A stretch of DNA of 64,000 nucleotides from Larus michahellis (lineage: Eukaryota > Chordata > Aves > Charadriiformes > Laridae), in the NCBI RefSeq assembly GCF_964199755.1, contig NC_133907.1, positions 997,001 to 1,061,000 of the forward strand, written 5' to 3'. Below, one piece after another: positions 32,458-44,200 of this stretch. Position 1 is the stretch's first letter, and each line of letters opens with the position of its first letter. Under the pieces are notes generated by a model. It did not search any database. It saw only the letters and a program-made list of their open reading frames with translations, and was not told the origin of the DNA. A program made the translations under genes and the position numbers.

Positions 32458-35400
32458 TCAAGGAAGTATAGGATCTCCATACGCACAGTCCTCTTCAATA
32501 GCAAGATTGTACTGTCCTCCTCTTCCACCTTTGTATGCACTTGTCACAATTCTCAGCCACCCTCTTTCACCCTGTAAAGAATTAATTTGCATTGTGAGTT
32601 AGAAAACGTATGCTGTCGAGTCTCTCCTGTCATCCAAATATAAATGACCTCCAAGTGAACGTAGGAGTTCACTGGAGATGGGTTCACGGGGGCAGTCTGC
32701 TTTGCTGAGTTTACAGCCCCCTCATCCATTCCAGCTGCGGGACTTCACTTCTGCCTACAGCTACAGCAATTTACAGTTGCCCACAGCAGGAGCCGCATGT
32801 CCTTGGAAGGGTAGCATTTGGGATTGAGTTGAAATGACTCAAGTAACTGTCTGAATACCCTTGTCTTCAGATTAGTTAGGTTTCATTTTTTAATTGCTAG
32901 TCTAGCTCAAAGAAAGTTTTACTTTTCTTATCCCTAGGCTCGCCTTGCAGCGTCCTCTTTCCAGGTGAAAAACCCCACCTTTCCTCTGCAGTTGTTGTGC
33001 AGACATGTTTGTCCCATGTTTCCTTACCCAGGGTTCGCCCCATGAGTTACGAACAATCCAGTATTCTGTTCCATTTTCCACGCCCCAGCCAGCCACGGAC
33101 ACGATGTGGTTCACCACAGGCGAGGGGTTGTACTCGCTATAGAGTCCTCCGGTGTAAGCATCCAGCTTCTCAGTAGCCATGATGCCACAGCTGTAACAAA
33201 ACAGAGAAAGCGTTTCTTATACAAGGGGATCAGGGCAGGGGCCTGGCTAAAAAACTACCGGTTTTCTTGCATTTTGACTTCAGAGCTCAGTTTATCTACA
33301 AACAAGCTAAAGTCTGCACATCAGTGCAGAGCTGCCAACACGGGCTGGAGCGGAGAAGTACGTTTCAGGCAGTAGACTGAGTCTCAAGTATTTCAATCCC
33401 TGTATTTCTAGTAGACAAACATTTTCTTTTTTCACCATTCAAGACTTTTTTTTTTTTACCTAATTGGTCCATTAGCATAGATTTCTGCCATCATTTTTTC
33501 TCTCCCACTGACAGAGCCATAGTCAGCAACTTTCCAGAGCGTGTAGTTCTTTATCACATGGCATTCTCCAAAAGTGACGCAAGTTCCACACTGGTTAAAC
33601 TTCTTACACTCTACAAAAGAAAAATGAGATAATCACTGCAAGAGAATGCTTTTCGTCAAGTGAATTAATGATACAAGACTAGGCCTTGTTTTCTTTTAAC
33701 TTATTTGAGGCAGATATTAACAACTTAAGAGTAAATACTGATACACACTCTTTCTGCAAACCACATTACAAGTCCCTACAATCGCTAGTTATTATTCTTC
33801 ACTTCACAGGCGTAAGTGCTTTGATGAGGAAACGTTTCAGATGTGCTTCTCTCTAGATGCAGACACTATTCCAGTCACGCGTGGCCAGACAAAAGTTACT
33901 TTTCTCCTTTGTTTAGCTTGAAGTGACACTTGTAAATATTTCAGTATATCAGAGATTGTATATCATGGATTTAAGAGATTAAGTTAAAACAATTTAGCTG
34001 TGCAAACTTGTCTGGGCATGATTTAACACTCTGCTGTCTGGCTGGAGACAAGAGACACACAGCCTGTAAAGAAAACCTGTTCTGTCAGTCAAACGCAAAG
34101 GCAGGAACCAGCACCATGGAAACCCAAGAAACTACCTTTTTTTTTTTTTTTTTTTTTAAATTAAGATCTGCTAAACCTGGGATGAACCCTGACAGCAAAG
34201 CAAATGAGCATCGTACTTTGATCCTTAGCTTGGTAGTTGTTGCAGGTCTCGTCTGGAATGCCATGGTCGTGGGCGTACTTCCACACGCCCGCGTGGTCTC
34301 CACCCTCGCAGGATCCGGCATCAGCGCAGTCGATCACGTTCTGAACAGAGAGGTAGGCAGAAGGCCACGCACCTTTTCTCTTTATGTTGATTCGATCTGT
34401 AGGGATAAGAAATCGGGTTTTGTTGGTGGAATACGTGGGTGGTTACACACTGCAATTAGTGTTCAAACTCTCTGCTCCGCCGAGCCCGTGACTGTGCGCA
34501 GGCACCAGCGCTTGTGGCTGGAAAAGCCCCTGCTGCCGGCAGCGGGGCACACGGCGGGACCCAACTCAAACCAGCAGCCTGGGTTACTGGTGTGGGCTTG
34601 TATTAGAAGCTTTTTCCATTAAAAACTCAGCAAACATACGCAGATGAGTAAGATCTGTTTAGAGCCTTGAAGTGCCCCTTTAATTCATGTCACAGCTTCT
34701 GAAAGCTTCCAGATCTGTTTCTGGCTTTGACAGCAGTTTTCAAATACACATCATAAAGGCAGCTCTCGCTGCTCTCTACAGGAGTAGATTTATGCATAAA
34801 CCCACGCAGAGGGTCACAAGCCCGTCCAGCCCAGGTCTCTGGCTCCCAGACACACTCTTCACAAACTTAAAGCAAGGAAAAGCTTTCTGAAGTATATCCT
34901 TGCTGTTGTGTCAACGTCTCGCTGTTATCCTGCCATCTTGGACAGGCATCGCCACTTTGCTGCCTTATTTTGTCAGAAAGGACTAGCTTACTTGGCAGAA
35001 AAGCTTCCTGATGAGTATTTATAAACTGCCGCTCCCCGTGCATTAACAGTCTTAGCTGATGCTGCTGTAGTACTTTTAATCCTATTAGTGCTAACAACGC
35101 CCGGCTATACTTGGGAGGACGGGGAGGTGTTATCCCAGTCGCTCTTCCCCCAACAAGAGAAGGAATGAACACTTCAGCTATTCCCAGCAGTTCAGAAAAA
35201 ACACCCTGATTTTTAAAGTCCACCTTCTATGCTTATAAAGATGCACATAGTGGCATACCTATGGGTACAATTAAGCTTTAAGCAAAGTTCTATAATTAAA
35301 TATTTTATCTGTCCTAGTACTTCACTACCTCATGGCAGGTTTCATACATGCCTGTATTCTTGTACTGCTTAAGAACGGATCCTTTCGCGATTCCCGCTGC

Positions 35401-37117
35401 CTGCTCACACCTGCCTTGTCTTCCCCTTCCTGCACAGTTTCCTCTGTTTCTCCTCCATGGTTAATGCCCTGACAGCCCCCTGCACACACAGTGCTTCTGC
35501 AGCACGGTACTGCTGCGGGCAAATCATCACGTATCCTCTCTAGAGAGAATATTTCTCCAATTGAAGCAAACCCCTACTTCCCTTTTCCCAAGAAAAAGGC
35601 TGATAGAAAGCTCTCTGCTGTCCGTGCGCTGTGGTAGTTGGGGCATTTGCATGCCAGGGCTCTTGAAGCCGATACCCTGCGGGCCTTTCCAGCGAAAGGC
35701 GACTTCTCTCGCTTCCTCAGATCCAGGCACGGCTGCAGCAGCCCCTTGCTGCTGTCGATGCCGTGCGACGGGCCGAGGTACCAAAAACGGGAAGGAGATG
35801 CGATAACTGCTTTCACATCTGCTGCTGCCATCACCACACTTCCGAGGGGGGCAGAAGCCCCCGCGCCTACTCCAGGGCGCAGTGCGGGTCCAGCAGGGGC
35901 TGTGACTGCGTTCCTTCTGCAGACAGCGTTTGAGCCGTGCCCCCCTCATGTGGTTCTGAGGATGGGGAGGGCCTCGCTGACGGCTTTGTCTGCTGAAACC
36001 AAACCTCACCTTCGGCTGGGGCATCCCCCTGCGCCTGCTGCATCCACACACCTCCCAGCCCGGGTTCTGCTGTGTCAGTCACTGGGGATGACGTGCTGGT
36101 TCCCGGGGGGGGGTCGGGCCGTACCTGCCAGGGCGCTGGTGCTGCCGTGAGCCCAGCAGGACCCGCAGTACCGGGGGATGTGCTGGTTCCGCGTGGTGCT
36201 GGCGAAGTTGACGCCGTTGACGTTCCTCCAGTCCCAGCTCCGGGGCAGCGCTGCCGCCCGCAGGGACTCGTGCGGGCGGGGGTAGGTCCTGCGGGGGCGG
36301 GGGGGAAGGCACCAGCTGCCGTGCTGCCCGTGCCGGTGCCCAGCGAGGGGCTCCTTGGATATTTGTGGGGTTTTTTTCCCCCAAAAAAAACCGGCTTTCG
36401 GGGGTTTCGGAACGAGGCTGCGAGCGGCCGGCGCGGGTCACGTGACAGCGGACAGGGTGACCCGGCCCTGCCCGCACCGCCTCGTGACCGCCGCGGCCAC
36501 CCGGGAACCCCCGCCACCCCCCGGGGAGAGACCCCGGCCTCCCCCCGCACCGGGGAGAGACCCGAACCCGCACACCGGGGACAGACCCGAACCCCCCCGC
36601 ACCGGGGAGAGACCCGAACCCCCCCGCACCGGGGAGAGACCCGAACTCCCCCGCACCGGGGACAGACCCGAACCCCCCCGCACCGGGGAGACCCTCCGAC
36701 ACACACACCCCCGCCCCGACCCACCCCGCGGAGACCCCCGGGCCCCCCCCGCCCCAGGGAGACCCCCGAGCTCCCCCCGCGGCGGGGAAACTCCCCGAAG
36801 TGGGGAGACCCGCGAAACCCCCCGGGCGGCGGGGCCGGGGCCGCCCGCACCTGGGAGCCCCCCGAGGCCGGGCGATGCCGGGTTTGCAAAGCCCCGGTGC
36901 GGGCGGGCGCCGCGGCTGCCCCTGCCCCGGGCTCGGCTCCGCGCCGCCGCCGGGAGGGGGCCGGGGCCGGGTCTCACCTGAGGCCGGGGTCCCGGCGCGG
37001 GGCCGGCCTGTAGCAGCGCTGCCCCTCCCTGAAGTGGAGGCCGGCGCGGGCGGGGGCGCAGAGGCAGCCCCAGAGCAGCAGCAGGAGGGACGCGAGGCGG
37101 CGGCGGCGCTCCGCCAT
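32458..37117 (-). CDS. CTSZ: CTSZ, cathepsin Z (cathepsin X), lysosomal cysteine carboxypeptidase, six coding exons
   Basis: Papain-family (C1A) enzyme that removes single residues from protein C-termini in lysosomes and can be secreted. Minus-strand exons in reading order: 37117-36978, 36288-36125, 34396-34217, 33610-33460, 33190-33028 and 32571-32458 (stop TGA at 32460-32458). They total 912 nt, 303 residues, the same length as human, with all phases matching. Seen in order: a signal peptide (residues about 1-25, five Leu), a very short propeptide keeping the regulatory Cys35 in QRCYRP, the cathepsin X-specific HIP mini-loop (QHIPRY), catalytic Cys91 in CGSCWAH, the occluding-side repeat [11 protein letters not shown], catalytic His in [10 protein letters not shown] and Asn in RNSWGEPW. 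The end GDPIL-P differs slightly from mammals. The human propeptide RGD is RRD here (residues 41-43). Confidence 0.97.
36125..36288 (-). CDS. CTSZ: CTSZ exon 2 with the active-site cysteine
   Basis: Encodes the propeptide/mature junction and the N-terminus of the mature enzyme ([17 protein letters not shown]), the HIP loop and the active-site CGSCWAH. The minus-strand acceptor is a C-rich tract ending CAG just above 36288 and the donor is GTACGG. The exon lies inside the CpG-rich region, so the other two frames are also open; this frame is fixed by the papain-family match. Confidence 0.96.
36548..36692. repeat. 27-bp minisatellite in CTSZ intron 1
   Basis: Units begin CACCGGGGAGAGACCCGAAC or CACCGGGGACAGACCCGAAC. 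Starts are at 36548 (25 bp), 36573, 36600, 36627, 36654 and 36681 (partial), about 5.3 copies. The period is a multiple of three, so all frames through it are open and give artefactual repetitive peptides on both strands. Copies differ by one or two bases (GAGAGA/GACAGA, CCC/CTC), which suggests recent amplification. Confidence 0.92.
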
Positions 37118-39267
37118 GCTGCGGCCGGCGGGGCTCCGGCGGGGCTGCGGGGCCGGGGCGGGCGGCGGGGAGGGGCCGGGGCCGGGCGGGGCGGGGCGGG
37201 CCCGGGCGGGGCTCGGCTAGTCGGGGCGGCGGTCGCTGCGCTGCGGCGGGGGTCGGGGGTCGGGGGGGCGGGATGCGGAGCCTCCCTCGAGTTCCTTCTG
37301 TCGTGACCGAGGGGTGTCGGCTGGGAGCGGGACGGTCGCGGGGTCCCTCCTAATGGCAGCTAATTAGCGTCTCGGGGGATGAGGAAGAGCGGGGGGGCGC
37401 AGGGAGCGGGGGGACCCGGGGGAGTCTCCATCGCACACCCGCCGAAGTGGAGCGATTCTGGTCACACGCACCCAGGAAAAAAGGGGGGGAAGGAGAAGCT
37501 GTTAAGGCGCTGTGGTGGCTGGGCGCGGAGCTGCAGTCGCCCAGGGCCTGGGGCAGGAGGGGGCTCGGGGCAGCAGCCCCCGGGTGACAGAGGTACGGGG
37601 CTCTTTACCTTCGGCTGTGCCCTGCCACCGGCTGCTCTCGTGGAGGGGGCAGGACGGGGGGACCTTGGAGGGGCAATTTTGCTACTCCCAGGTTTTGAAT
37701 TTCTCAAGCTCTTTTGTGCTGCGGTTTACAAAGGAATTCAGGCCTGTGCCCATTTTCTGTACGCTATTCTTTAGGGTTCAGGACGTTTGAAGGTTCTTTA
37801 CTATCTGCTACTTTCAATAGTGAAAGCCTGCAGGGTTTTAAGTGTCCGTGTGGGTGGGCTGCTGGTGCCTCTTCTCCATACGCTGGGTAGAGCGTTCATG
37901 TTTGGTAAACAGGTTTAGTAAACCGCAGCCAGTTCTTCCCTCTGAGCGGGTCTTCCTCAGCTCTCGGCACTTTCCACAAAAGGTGTGAGATTTATTAGCT
38001 CCACGTTATGCACAGAGAGACTGAGGCACCGAGACCGACAGCGGTGCAGGACCAGCCTGGCCACCGTGCTGCCGGCCATGGCAATCATCGATGGACCAAA
38101 CGCAGCAGGGGCCCGTTGTGGCAGCCGGGACAAGCGAGGCACGACCCCGCAGGTGGATTCACATCCCGCCAGCCCCGATTTCGCCAGGCCGTGGATCTGC
38201 GGCGCGGGGAAGGTAACGAGCTGCTCGGTTCCACTCTGGTTGTACCAAGACCTATTTGCTTGACGTACGGGCTCCTTGCCGCCCATGGCACCTCCTTTGG
38301 CCCGGCTGCCAGCGGGAGGCAGTCTTTAAGTGGTTTTTCTTACTAAGTGCAATGCAAATGTGAAGTAGGGAGTCTTTATTGCCTGTCAAATGCAACATTT
38401 TTTGGGTAGCATTCCTGATGTAGCTGGGATTAGTTGAGACCAGTGTCAGCTCGTCTGGTAACCATTCGCAGATCCCTCCCGGATTATCTGGTGGCCTGTA
38501 GCCAGGCTTATCTCAAACTGGACAGGCTTTCTTCTCAACAATCTTCCCAGCTGCTGTGGAAAGCTAGTTCCTCCCAAGCAAACCATATGGAAAAAAAAGT
38601 GTCCCTGAATGCCTCCCCGCACATGCGTATTTGTTGCCAGTGCGTTCTGTGGCGGCATTGGAAAAAAAAAAACCGCAACCAAGAAAAGCAGAAGCAAAAA
38701 AAACCCCAATAACCAAAGAAGCCTGGGGCGTTTGTGGTCTCAGCTTGCGCCCGTCACCGGGGCGTTGTGCCCGGGCCTGATATTGGGCACGGCGGGACAG
38801 GCTGTGCCGGGGCCAGGCTGCTCCTCGTCCTCGCGGTGGCACAGGTCCCCCCAGCCCAGCCCTCGCCAGCAGCCCCACGCCGGCCATGGTCCGGGCAGCA
38901 CCTCCGCCATGGCCAGGAGCTCGCGGCAGCTCCCGCCTCCAGCTTCTCCCAGCTTGGCAGTGGCAGCCCGCGGACAAAACCCACGGAGGAACAGGCTTTT
39001 CATAGATCAAGTCTGGTGTAAAGAGAGACTCCCCAAGCAGAAATGCAGTTTGAGGGAGGGAAAAGAGGCACAAACCCATCTCTGCTGCTCAGAGCGCCTC
39101 AGGTACTTTGTGTCATGGGCCACAATTTTTAAGACTCCGCTAAGAAGTGCTTTAGAGGAGGCAAGTGATTCCAGGGAGCTATTTTTAACAAGAGAAAACC
39201 CCATGTTAAGTGATTGCGTATTTCTTTCACTTCCCTTTTTCTTTTTGTCTTTGTGAGATGTTTGTGA

Positions 39268-39300
39268 CTATAGAATCATAGAATGGTTAGAGTTGGAATA
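39268..39300 (-). mobile_element. Tiny CR1 3'-end remnant
   Basis: TAGAATCATAGAATGGTTAG followed by AGTTGGAA is the reverse complement of the CR1 3' terminus (CAACC...ATTCTATGATTCTA). Homology fades after about 33 bp, so this is a very short or old fragment. Confidence 0.65.
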
Positions 39301-40915
39301 TATTTACTGCTGAAATTATTTTGCCAAATTTTTTGGGCAGTGAATGAGCATCTTCAGCCGCTTCGTAAGTTGTGGCTATTGTAGATGACTACACCGAATA
39401 TTGCAAGTTGTATTTATCTGCTGGCAGTAGCTCTGACACGTTGTGTCCGTGCAGCAACGGAATAGACAACTCAGAATTGAACTATTACTTCTAGCTAAGC
39501 ATCACTGCAGAAAACAAATATGAAATGTGCATGAATAAAGTGAAATTCGCTTTCGAAGTAAATGCCCAAATAACCTTTCCAGTATTTTGTCTCAGGAAAT
39601 TGTAGAAGGTGCCCCCTGCCATTGTAGTAAGTACCTCCGCTGTGGCAATGGAAACCACTGTTACGTTGTCTTGCTGAGCAAACTAAGCTCTTTAGAGGAT
39701 ACTTATTTTTTGGAAAATGATAAAACTGTTGTGTTCTAAGGGAAAAAATTAAACTGAATTTAAAGTCTTGCTTTTATTGCTCCCCGCTGAGGAGGGCTCA
39801 TGGCTTGGCAGAGGATGACAGAGCATTCGCTGTTCCGTTTTTTGCCGTGCTCTCCTGGTGCTAAACTTTGCCTTCAGAGCAGTTGGCTGTTCCCCCCTTG
39901 GCTGGTGGAAGAAGTGGAAGTCGTCTGTGGCGGGGAAGTCTGGAACAAGCTGATTTTTCTTTTGGAGCAAGATGGAAGCTCAGAGATTCCTTATCTCTAG
40001 CACCCCATGAAGGGGGTAGTTTCAGTGAGTCAAGTCCTTCCACTGACATCTTTTTGTACGAAATAATTTAAGGTGCTTTCCTAATTATAGTTCCTTTCCC
40101 TATCCTTAAAAGGAACACTTGCAAAGCACTGACAGTTGCCTGACATGTAATAAAACTCCTCTAAGCTTGCAGAAGACAGCCCGATCTGGGGTTCTGTTGC
40201 TCAGCGATATTAGCCCTGTTTATCAGCAGGCAACAGGAGCGGGCCCTGTTTTGCTCAGCCTCGCACCGTTTCCTTTGCTGCAGAGAAACGTTTTGCACAG
40301 AGGACACTATGGTTAGCTGCAGTGGAACGGGGTTTCCACCTCTGGCATTTTCCTGGCAAGTTCTGAAGCACTACGTCTCAGATACAAGAAAAAGAAATAC
40401 AAGAAATACTGTGTTTCTTCACGTCAGGAAAGGAAGAGAGAGGGAGCATCTGTGCAAGTTAGTCACAAGTTAATTCAGACTTTTAGATCAGCTGAAATTG
40501 GTGGATTCTTATTAAATGTTTAATGAACATACATCACTGAGATTTCAGTCTTATGTTTATGTTTTACAAAGGTTTTTACAAGGGTTTTTTTTTATTACTG
40601 AGCCTGTCCCGTTACCCCTCCGTCGTGCAGCTAGACGCTGGCAATGGTGCTTATTAGCGACCTGTGGGTTTGCCCGGCAGCGCGCTGAACGGCGTGATTG
40701 TAGGAGGCTATGGGTCGAAAGTTGTTACTGTTTTTATTACGGATGTTGTCCTGTATGACTCATATGATGTTGAAATTTAAATTTTGTGGCAGAAGCACAT
40801 GTAGTTAATGAATTAAGATCACTCATTTTAGGCTATAGCTGCTCTGTATGGGTATATCTTTGTATATATATTATATATAAAATAATGAAGCACAAATGCA
40901 GCGTGCAGATATTCA

Positions 40916-40922
40916 TGAGTCA
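40916..40922 (+). promoter_or_regulatory. TUBB1: TGAGTCA (AP-1/NF-E2-type) site upstream of TUBB1
   Basis: A perfect TGAGTCA core lies about 180 bp upstream of the TUBB1 TATA box. NF-E2 is known to drive TUBB1 in mammalian megakaryocytes, so this is a plausible target, but a 7-bp word can occur by chance. Confidence 0.4.
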
Positions 40923-41094
40923 CACTGCTGCACAGAGAACTCAAATGCACAGTAAGGGGGGGGTGACAATTTTCTTTTCTGAGCCACTCAGCCAGCAATG
41001 CACCTGCACCCTGTACCTGGGCACGGTGCCGCCCTGCACGCAGCAGCCCCAGGGGTGGCTACTCCCCCCGCTGCCCGGGGCACAGTCCCGCCGC

Positions 41095-41103
41095 TATAAA
41101 AAG
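41095..41103 (+). promoter_or_regulatory. TUBB1: TUBB1 TATA box
   Basis: TATAAAAAG in a GC-rich setting, 129 bp before the TUBB1 ATG. The start of transcription would be near 41125-41130, giving a 5' UTR of about 95-100 nt. A TATA box fits a tissue-restricted gene, unlike the CpG-island neighbours. Confidence 0.75.
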
Positions 41104-41223
41104 GCCCCTCGGGCGGACGGCGCTGGGTGTAGCTGATACAGCAGCAGAAGGAGCTTGTGCCGGGGACAGCCACCGCAAACCCTGGGTTGGGTGGTAGCCA
41201 CCGACAGGTCCAAGCTACACAGA

Positions 41224-44200
41224 ATGCGTGAAATCGTGCACCTTCAGATCGGCCAGTGCGGGAACCAAATTGGAGCTAAGGTAAGGTCTCTGCACTATTG
41301 GTCATTAGTAATAATTGCTACCAGTGGCAGCAGGTCAAACATCGTTAACAGACGGGGACTTTGGAGGGAGAACAAGTGCTTCGTTAACTCAGTGGTAGCA
41401 GCCAATATGAGTGTTTTGATGGGACTGTCATAAGACGGGCTTGCTCCTCCTGCAAAGCTTAATGTTAAGACCGTCAAAGAGTGAAACACCTGCAAGAACT
41501 ATGGCACCAAGATCAAAAGTGCTGCAGAGCGTTGCTGCTGGAACTCGCATTCCCGGGGGCACTAATCGAGTCTGCAAAATACCGGGACAGGGGAAGGAGC
41601 CAGTAATTCCAGGGCTGTGAAGCCGTGACACCAGTGCTTTAGTTCGGCCAGAGAGCAGTGACTCTGCCACGTTACAGTCATTAATGTGGGATTGTGCTGC
41701 CCAGCAGAATGCCCTGTGCTGTCAGTCACCAATCAGCATTTTCTGAGCGGCACAAAGGGTGTTGAGGAGTCTGGCCTTGCTGGCCTCGTGGCCTTGGGAG
41801 TATTTTTGTGTAGGTCAAACTGCTGTGCTGTTACTCGGAGAGACGTCGCTCATTGCTGACTTTGTGTGCCAGGAGCAAAAAAGCCACCATTGCTTTTTGC
41901 TGTGTGATGTCCTTTTTTTTTTTTTTTAATTGATTAATAGGAAGTTGTCAAAAAAAAGTATTTGTGTTAATTTGGGGCTGGGGGAGGGTGTCTTTGAAGA
42001 CACGTGATAGCTGAAGGATTGTTCTGTTGTGTTCTTCCTCCATTTCTTGCTCCCACAAATCTCACCTCGATGCCTTTTATTGGCACACGAAGCTGCGGAT
42101 GGCCGGGGGAAGGCATGTTAGACCCAGGTAGTTTGGGTGCAGCCAGTGTGATAGGTAAAAGGTTTATATTTTTTTCTGTTGGCTTTGACCTGGAAACTGC
42201 TTGTGTCTAACACGGCCTGTAGAAAAGTGAGTGTGTGCGCGCGCACACACACACACACACACACACAACACCATGCACATGTTGGCAATGGTGTATTTGC
42301 ACCCTCAAAATGAGACTGGATGCTAAACCAGGAGACCATTAAAAGTGAAATACCCTGGTCGTTGTAGTGGCGGGTGTGTCACGCTAACGCGGCAGCGGCT
42401 GCTGCCCAGATAAGAGCCCCCGCACAGGACACCCATATGAGTGTCAAGATAGGACACCCAGGACCAACAGCTGCTTGTGGAAACCATTGCTCACGTACCA
42501 GTTTGTCGGAGCTGGCTTTGCCGTGCCACAGTCCCACGGGGGCATGACAGGCCCCCAGGTAACCCCCCCACCCCCATCCGGACTTTTCTGTTAAGCTCAT
42601 ACCAACTACTACCTGTGTTATTTAAGCTAATAACGGGTGAGAGCTAAGCAGCGTAAATGGTCTACGAAACTTTTCCCTTGTGCTTATTTGCGGGGGGGAG
42701 GAGGAGGACCCCGCTCTGAGCTAACACGTAAATGGCAAAGCATCCCCCCGCCAGGCAGCGTCCCCCTTCCCTGCAGTCAGGCACGAGCGCGGCAGGGCTG
42801 GTGCTCTACACGTTGTGCTTAAGAAAACTAGTCTTTATGAATGCGTTGAACCTCTTTCGTTTTCCAGTTCTGGGAGGTGATAAGTGATGAACACGGCATT
42901 GACATCGCTGGAAACTACCGTGGGGATGCGTCGCTGCAGCTCGAGCGAATTAACGTCTACTTCAATGAGGCTTACTGTAAGTGCTCGGCACTGCTAGGGC
43001 ATTGGCACAGCAATTTGCAGAGCCAACACGAAGGTTAAAATAAGCAATTAAAAAAAAAATAAATCCCCAGATCACTGTAGGTGGCGTGGGTTTTTCAGAC
43101 TAGATTATAAACCTGTCTCTTTGACCTCTAACAGTAATTGTTTGCCCTCATTTTCTTTTGTCCTAGCCCATAAATACGTGCCCCGTTCTATCTTGGTGGA
43201 CCTGGAGCCCGGTACGATGGACAGTGTACGGTCTAGCAAAATAGGCCCACTCTTTCGCCCTGACAATTTCATTCATGGTATGTAGAGCATGCTGGCAGCA
43301 AACTGACTACAGTCAGCCCTCCCAGAACGGCCTTTTAGCTCCCAACTTTGTAGCCTTTAAGAATTCTCTTGTTAACTTTGTGGCTGCTCTTTCTGTGACT
43401 CTGTTTACAGGAAATTCAGGCGCTGGAAACAACTGGGCCAAGGGCCACTACACAGAAGGCGCTGAACTGATTGAGAACGTCATGGATGTGGTCAGGAATG
43501 AGTGTGAGAGCTGTGACTGCCTTCAGGGCTTCCAGCTCATCCATTCACTGGGGGGTGGTACAGGCTCAGGTATGGGCACACTCCTCATCAACAAAATCCG
43601 AGAAGAATATCCCGACAGGATCATGAACACCTTCAGTGTTGTGCCTTCACCCAAAGTGTCCGACACAGTCGTAGAGCCATATAACGCCATTCTCTCCATC
43701 CATCAGCTAATAGAGAATACAGATGAAACCTTTTGCATTGACAACGAAGCTCTATACGATATATGTTTTAGGACTTTAAAGCTCACCAACCCCACCTACG
43801 GTGACCTCAACCACCTAGTGTCCCTAACCATGAGTGGTGTCACAACCTCCCTCCGCTTTCCTGGTCAGCTGAATGCAGATCTGCGGAAGCTGGCCGTTAA
43901 CATGGTGCCCTTTCCTCGCCTCCACTTCTTTATGCCGGGCTTTGCTCCACTGACGGCTCGAGGCAGCCAACAGTACAGAGCCCTCTCGGTGCCGGAGCTT
44001 ACTCAGCAGATGTTTGATGCCCGCAACATGATGGCAGCCTGCGACCCTCGTCGTGGCCGGTACTTGACCGTGGCGTGCATCTTCAGAGGCCGAATGTCTA
44101 CCAGAGAGGTGGACGAGCAGCTGCTGGCTGTCCAGACCAAGAATAGTTCCTACTTTGTGGAGTGGATCCCTAATAACGTCAAAGTGGCCGTGTGTGACAT

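Larger units (their letters stand above)
36030..37330. promoter_or_regulatory. CTSZ: CpG island over CTSZ exons 1-2 and promoter
   Basis: Very GC-rich DNA covers the CTSZ start codon (37117) and about 200 bp upstream, where GGGGCGGGG-type Sp1 words are dense (37130-37215). No TATA box was seen. Within it lies the 27-bp minisatellite of intron 1. Confidence 0.75.
37331..41094. other. CTSZ-TUBB1 intergenic interval (head-to-head)
   Basis: No coding exon was recognised. It holds GC-rich patches (37380-37680 and 38740-38990), A-rich tracts near 38590-38710, a small CR1 remnant at about 39268-39300, four TTATCT (GATA-type) words at 38484, 38508, 39414 and 39991, and a TGAGTCA at 40916-40922. Upstream control elements of TUBB1 are expected here. 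Confidence 0.6.

Noticed and set aside
35527-36051. 174-codon minus-strand open frame in CTSZ intron 2
   Set aside because: No similarity to cathepsins or other families; the CTSZ exons on either side join in phase without it.
35867-37013. Long Gly/Pro/Arg-rich open frames on both strands (up to 340 codons)
   Set aside because: They pass through the 27-bp minisatellite (a multiple of three) and CG-rich CTSZ exons in the wrong frames. The true CTSZ exons 1 and 2 account for the coding signal.
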